From: Tilletiaria anomala UBC 951
Lineage: Eukaryota; Basidiomycota; Exobasidiomycetes; Georgefischeriales; Tilletiariaceae
Length of the DNA: 59,773 nt
Assembly: GCF_000711695.1 (NCBI RefSeq)
Contig: NW_013546912.1
Location: 1-59,773 of the forward strand
Direction of reading: 5' to 3'
The number at the start of each line of letters is the position of its first letter. Within the stretch, counting starts at the first letter, position 1. Below the pieces are notes generated by a model. The model was not told the origin of the DNA and searched no databases. It saw nothing but the letters and a program-made list of their open reading frames with translations. Below are positions 1-12,800 of this stretch, piece after piece. Position numbers and translations under genes: made by a program.

Positions 1-1087
1 TTCTCGGCTCCGACCGAATCGTAGCGTCGTCCGGTCTTCTTCGACAAACGTGCGAGAGAATAAAGTTCTGCTCCACGACACCATTGTGGACCAGTACAAC
101 TCCCACTTGACGTGACCTTCGTCTACACTCAGCAATTTTCTCGAGCTGCGCTTTTCCTCTATGCGACACCTCTGTCACCACAGGCTCACAGCCTTGCAGT
201 TTTTTGACCTTTTAATCTCACATCCGCAAGCCCACTTCAGTGTTCAGTCTCTTACAAAGAGTAGTCACGGCAGCCTGCGTGATCTGACTGGCTGACAGTT
301 TGATATTTTTCTGCCTTGGCTCATGATTGCTGGACATTGAGGCATGGCACCATAACAGGCCTTGTGAGGGTGACACTTTCCTTCAGTACCGGCTGCACGG
401 CTGCACAGGCGTTGAAGATGACTGAAGGATTGGTAATCACTAGTCACTTATGCTCACAGAAGAGAAAATATCGAGGAAACGGGCGCATAGCATTGAGCTA
501 CGGTGCTATTCTTCTCGGCCCTGGCGGTGTGCTCGCTTACATTCAAGCGTTGAGGATCGGGGATTAAAAGCGGCAGTGTGGAGCGTACATGCAGGCTCGG
601 TACCTGACCCAACTTCCATCCTCCCGTGTGCCTGGTACGTAGACATGGAACTCAAGCAGCGTACAGCTAAGCCTGTGCCTTTCTCACTCAGAGTCGTTCT
701 GATACGGCCGTCGTCGGGACTTCGGGTAACCTTCATTCGGATCTAGCGTGGGAAAAAGGGTTCCAGGACCCGGTGCAGCTCATTCAGAAGTTAAGAGAGG
801 GCTGGGTGATCAATAGGAGAGAAGCCGACCTCCCAGAGCCTTTAACATATCGCCGAAAGTCAAGCGCTGACGTGTGCAAATCTCCATGTTATCTGATGCT
901 ATTAGTATTCCCTTCCGCACACTCGAGTTGACACCTTCGCCTTCATGACATCCTGACCGAGAGCCGCACAGACACGTATAAATAGACACGATGTGCGCAC
1001 TGATGAACAAAGACCCTAGCCCTAACCCTAAGAAGGTACATGGTCGATGTTCACTTGAACCAAAGCACATACATGTCGCAATTACGT
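1..1087. other. Intergenic region, no supported gene
   Basis: No reading frame here shows a recognisable domain, and all open frames are under 105 codons with no convincing splice extension. The right end is the 3' flank of VMS1. Positions 1014-1030 hold three CCCTA-type units (CCCTAGCCCTAACCCTA), the complement of TAGGG repeats. It is too short to be a telomere and resembles a telobox. The region may be the flank of a gene that begins beyond the left edge. Confidence 0.5.
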
Positions 1088-3644
1088 TCAAGGAGCCTGC
1101 TGCTGCTGCTTTATGCGCTCTTCGGCAGCACGCGCCCGCTTTTCCCGCTCGATCCGAGTGCGTATTTCAGGCGTCATGCTCGACTCGTCCAGCATGCCCT
1201 TCAGTATCCGCGAGGCTTGGTTTTTACCGCCTAGCACGTTGGCTCGAAGCGAGCTACACGCAGCACCTGCTGCAACAGTTGGCTGCCCCTGCGGCTCAAT
1301 AGTTGTGGTATCCGAAAACGGCACTTCAGTGCCTTCCCTTGCCGCTCTTTCCCTCGCCTTCTCGCGGAGGGCAGCGCGTCGGTCTTTCACTTTGGCCGCC
1401 TTGGCATCGGCCATCTCCTCCGTCAGCGCGGATGGCACCCTGGCTCCACCAGCAGTGGTGCCGGCCCAGTTCCACCATCCCGGCTGCTCAGCCATCAGAC
1501 GCCGGAATATTTCGCGCGCTGCTTTCGTACTGCAAAGATCGTACGCAGCCCGGTGAGGAGCTGACGGCTCAATATCGTCGTCATTGTTGCTTGGGAAAGG
1601 TGGAGGTAGCACCGGTCGGGTTGGGTCGGCGTGTTTCTCAACAAGAAGGAACCGCACCATATCCGGATCACCACCCTCGGCAGCCAATTGGAGTAGCGTG
1701 CTGGGAATCAAAGGCGTGCTGCTTCGTTTCGAGCCCTCTGCTTGCTGCATCCGCCACCAGCGAGGCAACAGGCTATCAACACTCATCGCTTGTCCCTCCG
1801 ATGAATCGAGCACGGAGAATCCGTATTTTTCGATAAAGTTGGCGAGAGACTCCACGCGGCCCTTGACTACCATCTCGGCCAAGCGCTCGAAACGCAGTCG
1901 CTGCGATCTTTCTTGCTCAGTCAAAGCTTCTCGCTCTCTCCGCGCGGCAGACTTCACTTCCAACCTTTGTGTGGCCTTTGAACGCCTCGCTTCTTGCGCC
2001 GCCCGCTTGCGAGCGGACCGTTGTTTTTGCTCTACATCGGCGGCTTGCCTTTCTGCAACCTTCAGCTCGAGTCCTTCGGGTGAAAAGTGTGACACGCGTA
2101 CCCGTGAGAGCTCAAAGAAACATCGCAGAACTTCCGCCAAATTGGGTCGTCTTGTCTGAATCGGCAGGCTGAGCAATCGGCCGTCGGTCCGCGCTGCATC
2201 AAGTGGGCTTGCCTTACCCCGGCCCTCCCACTGCCACAAGGTTCCTTTCGCAGAGCGCTTCCCAGCTCGGACCCAGACACGCTCGCTGCGCTCGATCAGC
2301 GAACGCCATCCGGGAAGATCAAGCATCTGCTTAATCTCTTCCTTCAGACTCTCCTCGCCGTACCTACGCAGCTGGGCACCCGCGCTTTTTGCAAATTTTC
2401 CACTTGCATCTTGAGCCGACTGACTTCCTCCTTGTTTGCGACGGGTAGTGTAGCGATGGAAAGTGCGATGCGCGAGAACGATGAGACTGTGTTCTTCAAC
2501 AGTGCCTTTCTTCTTGGAGTGCGTTATGACAACGTGTGGGTTGAGCGCGATAACAGCTGCAGCAAAATGTCCGCCCCCCATCATCAGGACCGTCCACATG
2601 CGCAGAGGTGGATCCGCTCCTGGGTTTGAAGGCAACGCTAGAGACCTTGGATCTCCGTCTTCACTGTCGCTTGCGGCGGTGGAGAGACCACTATCGACAT
2701 CTTCGTCCACAGCCTCTTCTTTGCTTTTGAGCTGTAAGTGCGGGACATAGCCTTCTCCATCGAGAATATTCATCTGCATGCTACGCCCAACATCTGCGGC
2801 ATTGCCGCTCTTCAGACGTTTGCCTACCCATCCTGTTCCTTGCCCAGGCCGACGTGAAAGTCTGCCAGCGTGCATATCGCGCAAGCTTTGTTGCAGGTAC
2901 CCCTGAGGAGCTTCCTCCTCTAAAAGATCTGGGAAGAGCGCACGATGGACGCCTAGCTGCATGCTCGGTAAAGCGGCATCCTGCGGCGCAGAGGGCCCTG
3001 ACTCGAACCAAATGCGGGTAGAGTCGGACGAGTCAAGCGTACGCCTCGGGTCGCGATCATAGGTATCGTTCTCCGTATCGGAAGCAGATCCATTGCCATT
3101 CGTCGAAAGAGTGGCGAGAAGCCGGGCGACGGTGTCGAGGTGTTCGGCGTGTTGAAGTTCGTCTGCCTCTCCCCCAGACGCATCATCTTCTGATGCGGTA
3201 TCAAGGTCTATAATGCATACGCGTCAGTATATTATTTGAAGGGAGTGCACTCCCAACGACTCTAACTTTACCTTCAGTAGCGCGCTCAAAGGCGGCCTCG
3301 GACATCACTTTATCTGCATTGCCAGACAGGCTCAGCTGAACGTTGAATCGGTGCCAATCCCCACGAAAGTGCGCCCGCTGCTCTTCAACCGAAGGGAACC
3401 TCCCTGAATGAGGGCATACATGACAAGAGGTGCCGTCTGCACCGTCCGAGCTCTCTCTCGATATCTTGCTCGACTGTCGACCCGCTGCTGCATATGAATA
3501 TGTCGACACAAGTGGAGAAAGACTCTCGCAGACCTCCAGATGTTGAAGGACCCGTAGCGGGAGGTCAAATGCATACAAGGGTTTGGTCGAGAAGGAATTT
3601 GTTTGTTTTTTGCCCGCACCCGCACCAGCACCAGGAGCCGCCAT
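1088..3644 (-). CDS. VMS1: Vms1/ANKZF1-type peptidyl-tRNA endonuclease
   Basis: Exons complement(1088..2207-type long exon 1088..3207, 3272..3644) give about 830 residues. Known role: release of stalled nascent chains from 60S ribosomes in ribosome-associated quality control, acting with Cdc48/p97, including at mitochondria. Seen: an N-terminal C2H2-like finger (Cys74, Cys77, His92, His98); the VLRF1 release-factor-like domain with GGGHFA (about 335-340) and the QGGSQS stretch whose Gln387 matches the catalytic glutamine; ankyrin-like repeats at about 630-720; and a C-terminal Arg/Ala-rich helix (REKRARAAEERI) resembling a VCP-interacting motif. The start is the first ATG of the frame, ahead of the conserved KPLYAFDLP. 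The 64-nt intron has GTAAAG...TTATAG ends. A complete, ordinary family member; identification is firm, the exact N-terminus less so. Confidence 0.93.
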
Positions 3645-4182
3645 CCTGTGAAGGCAGGCTGTTGCAGACAATGCCACTGAACTGGGATGCGTCACTAGGC
3701 GTTGCCAAAGCGCAGCAGGCCCTGTAGCTCGACCGCCAAAATTGAGCGCCAGCGTTGCTGTCTGCCCTGAATGTGAGTCGCAATCAGTGCTTCGGTAAGG
3801 TCTGAAAAGTGACGCTGTATGATGGCCTCAGCTGTACAAATGAAAGACTTCGAATGGCAGCAAAGAAAGTTTCGGCCTGATGATCAGGATGACTAGTGAG
3901 AGATTGAGATATTCGGGCAAAGCCAGAAATCGAGGAAATTGAATCTTTCTTGCCATTTTGTGGTGGCGGCGGCATCGCTAATTACATCATTCCTTTTTAA
4001 GCACAGCAACTCATAGTCGCCATAAGGAACTCATGCTTACCTCTCATCCATGGAATCTAGTGGTTGATCCTCACCATTTGCTCCAGACACCAGGCATTGG
4101 CTCATCTGTCAGGCGAATATCGGCGACATATTCTCGCCTTTGGTGAAACAAGCTATGCGCAGCCGCATCGCACTGAGAGACA
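3645..4182. promoter_or_regulatory. Shared VMS1/RAV1 upstream region
   Basis: This 538-base interval separates the divergent starts of VMS1 (-) and RAV1 (+) and must carry both promoters. No clear TATA box is seen. It also contains the doubtful micro-gene listed separately at 3695-4047. Confidence 0.5.
3695..4047 (-). CDS. Possible spliced micro-protein (about 47 aa), unidentified
   Basis: Reading the minus strand, a good donor (AG|GTAAGC at 4040) and an acceptor (TTTGTACAG ending at 3832) would join ATGAGAG (4041-4047) to an open frame at 3695-3831. The product is about 47 residues and contains EAIIQRHFSDLTEAL and RQQRWRSILAVELQGLL, an amphipathic helical pattern that looks protein-like rather than random. 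An alternative uses a GC-AG intron and begins MPPPPQN at about 3973. It ends 50 bases upstream of the VMS1 start codon on the same strand, so it could instead be 5' leader. I do not recognise the family. Support is only composition and splice signals. Confidence 0.25.
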
Positions 4183-7100
4183 ATGGAGACTCCATCCATC
4201 GTGTTACCGACACTCCCTTTGGCGTTCACCTATCCTGGTGGCTTAGAGCCCAGCCATCTGATCGGGTACGGTCATGCAACGTCTCATCTGGTCTTAACCC
4301 ATGAAAGGGAGGTTATAATTGCTCATGCTCGTGCGGATCGCATCCAATTCATCGACTCGAACAATCATGAAATCGAATCCGCTGTTTCGTTTACCAGCGC
4401 ATTCGCTGAAGAGGCGTGGACAAGGTCACGCGACATGCTTGTGCGCTGTGTGGCCCTGGGGCAGCCTGAATCAATGTCCTCAGAAGTCTTAGTATGTGCG
4501 CCCCGTACGACTGCATCGGTGGTAACTTGTGTCTGATCGCATCCATCTGGCATTTTGCAGACGGTGGCCTCGCAAGGAAAACACATCGGTGTATGGCACA
4601 GCACGTCACCCGCAAAAGGTGTTCGCAGATGGACTGTCCATTCAACATGGACAGTCCCTGAGGAAGGTACAAATACGCATCCGCTGGAAGTCCTTTCGCT
4701 ATCCATGCATCGTGGCAAGGTTCTTGTTGGCACCACCCATGGACTCTCCGTGTGGACCTTGAATGAAGGTTCACGTGTGTGGAAAAAGTTATGGGGCTGC
4801 AAAGCGCCTGCCGGTAAAATAATAGCTTCTGCTCTGTGGTCACCAGATGGTGCTCATTTTGCTGCATGCTTGAATCATGATCGAAGGGTCTTGATATGGG
4901 GCATGGCCACTGCCACTCAAAAGCTAGAAAAGCTCGGAATTCCGTTCGTGCTTGACCGCCTGGTCCTCCCACGCAAGATCACCTCCATCCACTGGCGTCG
5001 ATCACCGACCCTGTTAACTGATGGAGCCCCCACTTCCGTCCAAAGATGTGAAGTACTTGTGGTACGAACACGTGAGGGTGTCTGCCGAATTTATTCGCCC
5101 GTCATCGATCAGCCGTCCAAATTTCGGCTGTGGGCATCTGTCGACGAAGGCTCCTTTGGCCTTTCGGAAGGTATTTCGAACGTGGAGCCGACAAAGAAGA
5201 AGCGAGGCTCAACAATCTACTTCGACGCAGGAGACCTTTCTATTGCCTGCAACGTCTCCTTACAACACATGCAGCAAGAGCTGCAGATGCTCGAGCTTGG
5301 CATCGGCACAAGTGCACATACGAATGATACCCGCACCTTTCCTGCTGTGGAAAGGGATGTGGAGCAGGAAAAACGCAAGGATCTCCTGCGGACGAGGGTC
5401 CGGCGCCTTGAGCACTTTATGCAGGACACTCCAGACATGTTCATGAGAATTCAAGAAGATGGCGAGATCGTGGTCAGGGGCACCGCCGTGAGTATGGGTG
5501 CCATTTCAGTTGCAAATAAGACTAGCTGAACGATTACAAACGCCCAGAATGTTGATCGCACACCTCCGAGTCTCGTTCAAAGTTTCACTGCTCTTAAAAT
5601 ACACCATCGCTCCAGCTTACTTGCAAAATGGATGGCATTAGCCCAACCACTCTCTTTCACACCTCTCATTCCAACAGGCACTGTCGCTCACTCTCACATT
5701 CCGTACCCATCGTATCCAAGTGCCGCCATGACCCTAGTATCTGAAATTGGCGCCTGCTCAACAGCATTAATCAGTCCAGAGCTTTTATTCGATGGCCACG
5801 ACAGCGGACTGCGCGTCGCCTGCTCTGCCATTGAGAACAAGCCATCACGCCAGGGACATCGCAGACGCATCACTAGCCTGACAACTGCAAGGTCCGGCGA
5901 GTTGTTATCCCTAGCTGAAACTTGCAGCTCGGCTTGCGAGGTGATTCGTTGGAGCATCGACGCTTCAGGCAAACTGTGCCAGCTCACCGGGGCCGTGCAG
6001 GTCCCTCAAATGCCGATCGCACTGGCTACTTTACATGACAGTCTGGTGTGCAGCAGCTCTGATGGGATTTTCGTACACGACCGTCTGCACTCAGACAAGG
6101 TGGCCCGAGAGCACGATGCAGCCCATGTAGTCGCACTGCTTAGCATCGGCTCGCCCCACGAAGAAGGCGTGTTGGGCATTCGGAACGACGGACACTGTCT
6201 TTTCGTCAAAGAAGGTGAACATGCGAAAGCTCGTGGAATGCTGCCCATGGACCCATCCTCACGAGTTGCCTGCGCCGGATTGATTCAAGATGGTGCAACC
6301 CTTTTATGCTGCGCACTCTTGGGCAATGAGACACTCGTCGCATGGGTAAGTCTTGATACATCGGCGGCGCGGTGGGTACAACTTTCCAGTCATCAAGTTC
6401 ATGGAAAAAGAGACGCAGCCATACAGATTTCTCGAAATGGAAAAGTGGCACTGACCGGAATTGACACGAAAACTGGAGCAAACGTGCTGCTCATCTGGGA
6501 TTCCAAGAGCAGCGAGTTCTCTGATGGCATGGAGCACTGCGAGACTATGAAAGCTCCAGTTATCTCCTTGTCGTGGAACGCTGAATGCACAGTGCTGGCG
6601 CTCGCTCTCGACACCCATATCGAAATCTTGACTGCATCTCGCTGGCGTTACGATAGCGATCGCGGGAGCAGGGTCTTGAACGGCTGGCAGCGGATCGGGA
6701 AACTGCATTGCCATGCTTGGTGCCCGCGCATAGATAGCCTCTCGTTCGCAAAGGCCGACTACATTTGCGTAGCGTCTGCCAACATCATTCGAAGTTTCTC
6801 TCCAATTTCGACAGATGGTCACCGGCAGCGTGCACATCTACAAGAGCTTGCGGCTCGCACCAATGGGCCGGTCCGCCAGTATCATCCAGACTTTCTACAA
6901 CAATGCCTTCTTTGGGGGTACGTCGACGTCGCCAAAACCATCATACTCCACTTGCACTCGGCGCTCAGACATACGACGGCGGGAGACGTATTTTCTGTTC
7001 AAGAAGTAGACCTTCTCGCCTACCGAAAGGGGGAACAAGACTTCACGGGCACCAGCGAATCGAAGAGTTCGGCCTATATGGCGCACAACTCACTTTTCGC

Positions 7101-8808
7101 GAATGTGGACCAGCAGGACAGCCACTCGAGCGACTTAACGGAGGCTCACATCGAAGATCTTCAAGACCGGCTACCCTCGTCATTGCTCAGCGACCTGGAC
7201 GGTTCAGAGCAAATAAACCTAAAACGAATGGCCCGAGTCACGCTCGAAGTCGACGAGCAGAAAGGTGCACTCGACAGCAGCGGGGTGCGATACTTGGTTG
7301 CGCTGCGAGATTTTGCTGCACGAGCGGGTACAGACATTCCAGGAGAGCATTATCTCGATCATCGCGATATTCTATGGGCTTTCCACAGTGAGACTCAAGA
7401 AATGATCGTCAGTGCAGTCGATTCGCTCTTCCAGGGCAAGGTGACATGGCCAGCAGCGAAGGCAACTGGTCTCTTCATGTGGCTTGGATCGCAGGACTCG
7501 CTGCGATCACAGGCGGAGAATGTGGCTAGAAGTCAGTTTATGGCAGGCGAAGACAGAGATCCGGTCTCGTGCTCGCTGCTCTATTTTGCGCTGGGCAAGC
7601 AAAAGCTTGTGCACAGCCTGTGGAGGCAAGCTGTCTGGCACCCGGAGCAGAGGAAGATGATCGCTTTTCTGGCAAATAACTTTACGGAAGACCGATGGAA
7701 AGCAGCAGCACTCAAGAATGCATTTGTGCTGCTGAGCCAGCGTCGATTCGGTAAGTTCTGACGGAGCGCTGAGGACAGGCGCTTCGCCCGCAATGCTGAT
7801 ACGGATTGCTTCGGAGGATAGAGTTTGCAGCGACATTTTTCATGCTTGCGGACAGCCTCAAAGATGCAGTGAACGTATGTGTGCGTTATCTTAACGACGT
7901 GCAGCTCGCCATCGCTCTCTGTCGCATTCGCGAGGGACGCAGTGACGGGCCCATCCTTTTGGAGCTTTTGAAGGACCGCGTGCTTCCCTTAGCATTCGAA
8001 ACAGGCAATCGCTGCCTTGCGAGTTGGGCTTTCTGGATGCTAAATCGAAGGGACCTCGCTGTACAAGTGATTGTCACGCCTTTCCCCGAGCTGCTCGCAG
8101 ACGCCGAGGTCGCTCAGTTGATGGGAACTGTGGAGCACTGTGCTTTTGGATACTACGGCGACGCCTCGCTGGCTCTTTTGCTTGCTGACCTGAAAGGCAA
8201 AACTGCGCAAACGGCTCTCGGACTTGCAAGAATACCCGTCGACCAAGAATGGCGCTTTGTTCTGTATGCGAACCATGTGCTCGGCAGGCTAGGTGGGCTT
8301 CAGATAACTTACTTCGCGCACACGCGGTCTTATAAAGAAAATCACTGACTCGGGAGCTTTTACAGGCTGTCACATGTTAGGTCTCTTGCTGCTCAGAGAT
8401 TGGGTCTTTGACCGACCCGACATTAGCCATATTGTCAAAGAGCCGTCGACAAATTCAAAGCTGATGTCACGCCGTCGCTCAAGCCTGCTTGTCAATGAAA
8501 TCGGCGACAGTGCGGCTGTGCTTGGATCCAAATCAGCATCAGCAGCTGTTACAACAGCTCAAGTGGAGAAAAGTAAGAAGGGATCCATGAATGCGCTGTT
8601 CGACGAGCCGGAAGAGGCACCAATTCACCTCACGGCGGCAACGAACCCATTACCCGCCAAATCAGCAGCGCTCGCCTCTGATGCTGCTGCTACAGGCGGA
8701 GAAGGCGCGCCCAAACCTAAGGGGTTTGCAAATCTTATGAAGGCGGCTGCGAATGATCAGCAACACCAGGCTGCACAGTCCTTCGACTTTGGCAGCTTTG
8801 ATTTCTGA
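4183..8808 (+). CDS. RAV1: Rav1/DmX-like RAVE complex subunit
   Basis: Exons 4183..4491, 4561..5487, 5548..7750, 7822..8292, 8366..8808 give about 1450 residues; every junction keeps frame. Known role: the RAVE complex promotes assembly of V1 onto Vo of the vacuolar H+-ATPase; Rav1 (DMXL/rabconnectin-3 family) is the large WD-repeat subunit working with Skp1 and Rav2. Seen: N-terminal beta-propeller-like repeats in the first two-thirds (for example DGAHFAACLNHDRRVLIWG), the NVDRTPPSLVQSF segment after intron 2, and the diagnostic Rav1 C-domain with DRWKAAALKNAFVLLSQRRFEFAATFF-type sequence crossing intron 3, then ADSLKDAVNVC. The low-complexity C-terminus ends in a phenylalanine/aspartate-rich SFDFGSFDF. 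Yeast Rav1 is of similar length (about 1360). Confidence 0.93.
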
Positions 8809-9822
8809 ATCGCAGGTGGCCAAGGACATGTCCGACGGTCGCGGCAGACGCAACCATTGTAGCATCATCCGCACGTGGCATGTACTCGATCCTCGCACAT
8901 ACAAGCTCACCGGCTTTTCTAGCCAAGAATGAAAAGAAGTAGTGCCCAGCAGCGAGGCAGCGTGGTACGTGCTGAGCACAGATCGACGACCGTCAAAACT
9001 TGACGAAATGTGCAGATGTGGGTGGGTCCAACTGACGAGGAGCCGCTGGTCAAAGGTGCGTTTGAGCGTTGTGAGACTTGGTCGATAGCCCTTTATTCCT
9101 TCTGTAGGGCTAGGGTTGCATCTTTCCGATTCCGTGCCTTGGCTCGCGCAGTTTTCTCTGGCCGCAGCCTCAAGTCGCACCGCTGCAGCCGCCGCCACAT
9201 GACCGAACCCCGCAGAAAATGACCAGGAGGGAAATGTGTGTGAGAGACCTCGGTGAGGGAGGAGCAAGAGGACCAAGCCGCAAGCAATGTATAGATCATC
9301 TCACCTTGCAGCATACGGGAGCTGTCCTTCTCTACTGGGATGCTCTGGTAAAATTTCGAGGCGCGTCCAGCGTCCAGCTTGGTACCCTCGTTGCTGCATA
9401 TACCTCAGAAGTTGTGCTTGTCCCCAGGGCAATGGCGCCATTTGCCCATGGCAGCAAAGTCACCGCCGATACCCCCTGTGGCCCACAGAGCGCAGCGTCG
9501 CCGGTAGAAGCCAAGCTTGCTGATTTGTCCTGCTGCACAGGAAAGAGTGTGTACGCAAGTCGGAAGTTGCTTACACCGAGCAAGACTGGGGCTTCCGCAC
9601 TGATATACGCATGATAATCGGCCAGTGCAGCGGGTGCAACGCCTGTTACTCGTTGCTCTAAGGGGTGCCGTCAGGGCAGTCGGGTCATCTAATCCAAGCA
9701 CTAGTTCGCGATGGAGCTCTGCTGTTGATACCAAGTGGTCAATGATACCAAGCCACGACTGAGATATAAAGACACATCCTGCTCCTACAAATACAAGGTC
9801 ATCAATTACAAGCACCCACGAC
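8809..9822. promoter_or_regulatory. Intergenic region upstream of the GRAM-domain gene
   Basis: About 1 kb between RAV1 and the next plus-strand gene. Open frames on both strands are short and unlike proteins. A CTAGGGTTGC motif lies at 9110-9119. Short pyrimidine/purine runs occur but no clear TATA element. Probably RAV1 3' end plus promoter and 5' leader of the downstream gene. Confidence 0.5.
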
Positions 9823-12800
9823 ATGAGCGCTGGCCGTTCTCTTACTGCCAAGTGGGATCTCGCAGCTGCTCCATCTGCCGGTCCAGGCCCAGCAACATCT
9901 TCATCCAATGGGACACCTTCCAAGCATCAGCAGCAGGTGCAACCCACCAGCGCGGCACTTACGCCCGTAGCACGCTCGCTTACCGCTCGCTTCACCAAAG
10001 CGCCGGTCAGCAGGCCTCTCGCTTCTTCACTATCTCTTTCCGCCCCACTGAAACCAGCCGCATCACTTTCCACGACTGCCCAGAATTCGATCCCAGTGAC
10101 ACCTGAAACGTCATTACTTTCCGTCCAGCAGGTAACTTCGCTTGCTGGGCCAGGTCAAGCTCCAGCCTCAACAGTAACCGACGCGTCATCAGCGGCGGCC
10201 CAGAGAGAGCCGTCCCCACCTCGTCAAGCGCCCGAAGCTGCCATTATTTCGATTGCAGTAGCAGGCCGGTCCGAGAGCGTAGCAGAGCAAGCTGCCTACC
10301 TTGAAGGTGGCCAGGAAGCAGCTTATAAAGGGATAGCGTCATCGAAGCTCGAAGTGGTTCAGACAGCAGAGGTTGGCGCTTTCGCTTCGAGAGCGAAGAA
10401 TACGCCAAAGGGGGCCTTGCTGTCAAACCAAGAGCCAGAATCAGGGCCCGAGGTCGCCGAAAGCCTGGAGTCGGAGGGGAAGGAAGCAAACGCGGAAGAA
10501 AGGAGCTCACGATTTCACATTGGAGTTGAGGACGAAGGAAGTGAATCAACTGAGGATCCTTCGCCAATAGCCACTGATGACCGCTGCATAGCAGCCGCAT
10601 CCCTCGTCAGTGCTACAGCAGGCACCAAGAGCGAAGGGACAGAGACCGAGCTTGACGCAGCGTCACATTCAGAGCAGGAGCAGGACGAGCACTTAGTCGC
10701 AAAGCAGGTCGCGCAGGAGACACCGGGGAATCAGCCTGGATCTTCCTCGCAAGTGAACAACCCTGCAATCGTCCACACTATCAACCGCAGACCCGAAGCT
10801 CTTTCCTTCTCTGTGGCCTCAAAAGCGCAGGGGTATCCGCCTATTTCGCCTACATCCAACGCCCAATCTACTGCTGCCGAGGCATTCTACTCTCCACAGA
10901 CACAGGAAGTCCCACTGGTAGATTCAGCAGAAGCATCACCTGTCAATGCGACGGGTAAGCTCCCAGATTCTATATCAAGCATATCTTCATCTGCACCAGT
11001 TTATACAGCGCTCGCATCACCAAGAGATAGCGCTAGCGAGCAGCAGGAGTCATCTTTGCCAGTCGAGCTCAAAGACGAAGACGCTTTTTCGGTTGACTCA
11101 CATTTTTCCACGAGCAGCAGCGCCGTATCGATTTTTTCCAGTGCCGCGTCCTCAGGGGCGAAGCACAGTCTTGGCTTCAGCCTCGACGCTGGGGACAAAC
11201 CCACGCTCGGGGGGTCCGGGGCTGTCTTTGAGGATTTTCCAAAGCCACTATTCCCCACGCGTTCAGCAGCGGACGCTTCGGCAAGAGCAAAAGCACCGAA
11301 CGTTGCGGATAGCCGACAAGAAGCGGAATCTGGACCCACAGCAGACGGAAGTGAAGTGAAAGAAGGCGAAAGCCAACAACAACAAGACTTAGAAGAAGAA
11401 GGTATCTCAGACGAGCATTCGGATGCTGGTACTGAAGTAGGGACGATCGACTCATTCGAATCCTCAAGAGACTACGAAGATCCGTTTGCGCTTCCTGCTC
11501 CAAGTTCTAAGGCTGCCTCCAACGCCAGTGGGCCGACCATTTTGCGGCTCTTCGAACACGAGTACGTTAGTCCAAACGTAGACTACGTAAACAAGAAACA
11601 GACAAGCTTCACGCTCGTCGTGCCACGTTCCAACATCCAGAAACCAGAGATATCTTCGATCATAGGTTCTGCTGGAGGCATCGGCCCAGACTTGCTCTTC
11701 TCTTCAAACAGCTCTCTGAGCCCAGGCCAAAAACCTCCGTTTGCGTCTGTGCTCAGAAGACGCCACCGCAAGCCCTCCGCATCTTCTGCTCGCGACAGGG
11801 TCAACGGATTTGACCATCTGTTGGAAACGGCTGCCGGAGCTGGAGCTGGGGGCGGGTCACGCTCAGCTCAGCAAGCACAGCCGCAAGGGAAGGACTTGAG
11901 CCAAGGACAGGAGCAAGAACAGAGCATGGAATCATATCTAATGGTAAAGGGAATCGAGGAAGAAGCGTCGGAGAATTTGGAAACGGAGATAACACTGCTG
12001 AAAGCGCCCTCCTCGGACGCGAATCCAGGCTCCGGCCGTGCAACACCAACATTGCCGAAGCTTGCGTTGCCAGCAGGAGACACATCATTATCATCACCGA
12101 AAATGAGTTCCAACTACAGCGGCAGTGACGTCAGCGAGTGGCAATCTTCGACCGAAGCGGTGCTTCGCGCAAGCATGTCTTCGCCACCACCACCAGCCCG
12201 GCCACCCAGGCATGCAGCCCGGCCGCCGATAGTCATCGATGATTCACACTCGCCACAGGGCTCCATGATCAGCCTGATCAAAGGTGACGGTGCGACACCA
12301 GAGCCGAGCGAAAGCAATTACAGTGATGATGGAAGCGAGGACGAGAGTGAGATTTGGCGAGGGACGAACGTTTCTACTGACAAGAGTCCCTTGACACCCG
12401 CTGGAAAAGGAGGCAATCAAGAAGCCGAAGATGATCGCGAAGCAGAGCAGCAGCGTATGGAGCTTGCTGCGTGGGAGGCCGCGATCGTGCGCCAGACGGA
12501 AGAGGTTAACAGGCACAAAGAGGAGGTGAGGAAGCGACACCCTAGTGTCGTGTGGGCCGATCAGGTGGACTCGTCGGGCGGGGTGGGAAGTATCAAGAAG
12601 CGCACAGCTTCGTCCAGTCTGGATTTCAATCCAATGGCGGCGCTGCCCCAGCAACAGGTTACTGCCAGGAGCACGCTCGATGCACTCAAATCAAATGGCG
12701 GCATGCCCAAGCCGATCATCTGTGGACTGCCAGCATCCAGCAGCGGAGGCTTTAGGCTCTCCATTGCAACGCTCGAAACCCCATCCGAAGACTTCAACCC

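Noticed and set aside
1014-1030. CCCTA repeats as a telomere or subtelomeric remnant
   Set aside because: Only about three imperfect units in unique, gene-rich DNA; a telobox-like element is the simpler reading.
3645-3695. Longer VMS1 N-terminus beginning at 3695
   Set aside because: The extended frame begins with GTG; the first ATG is at 3642-3644 and directly precedes the conserved domain.
8662-9276. 204-codon minus-strand frame downstream of RAV1
   Set aside because: It overlaps the RAV1 end, has a composition unlike proteins, and shows no motif. The 172-codon frame at 9405-9923 is likewise unsupported.
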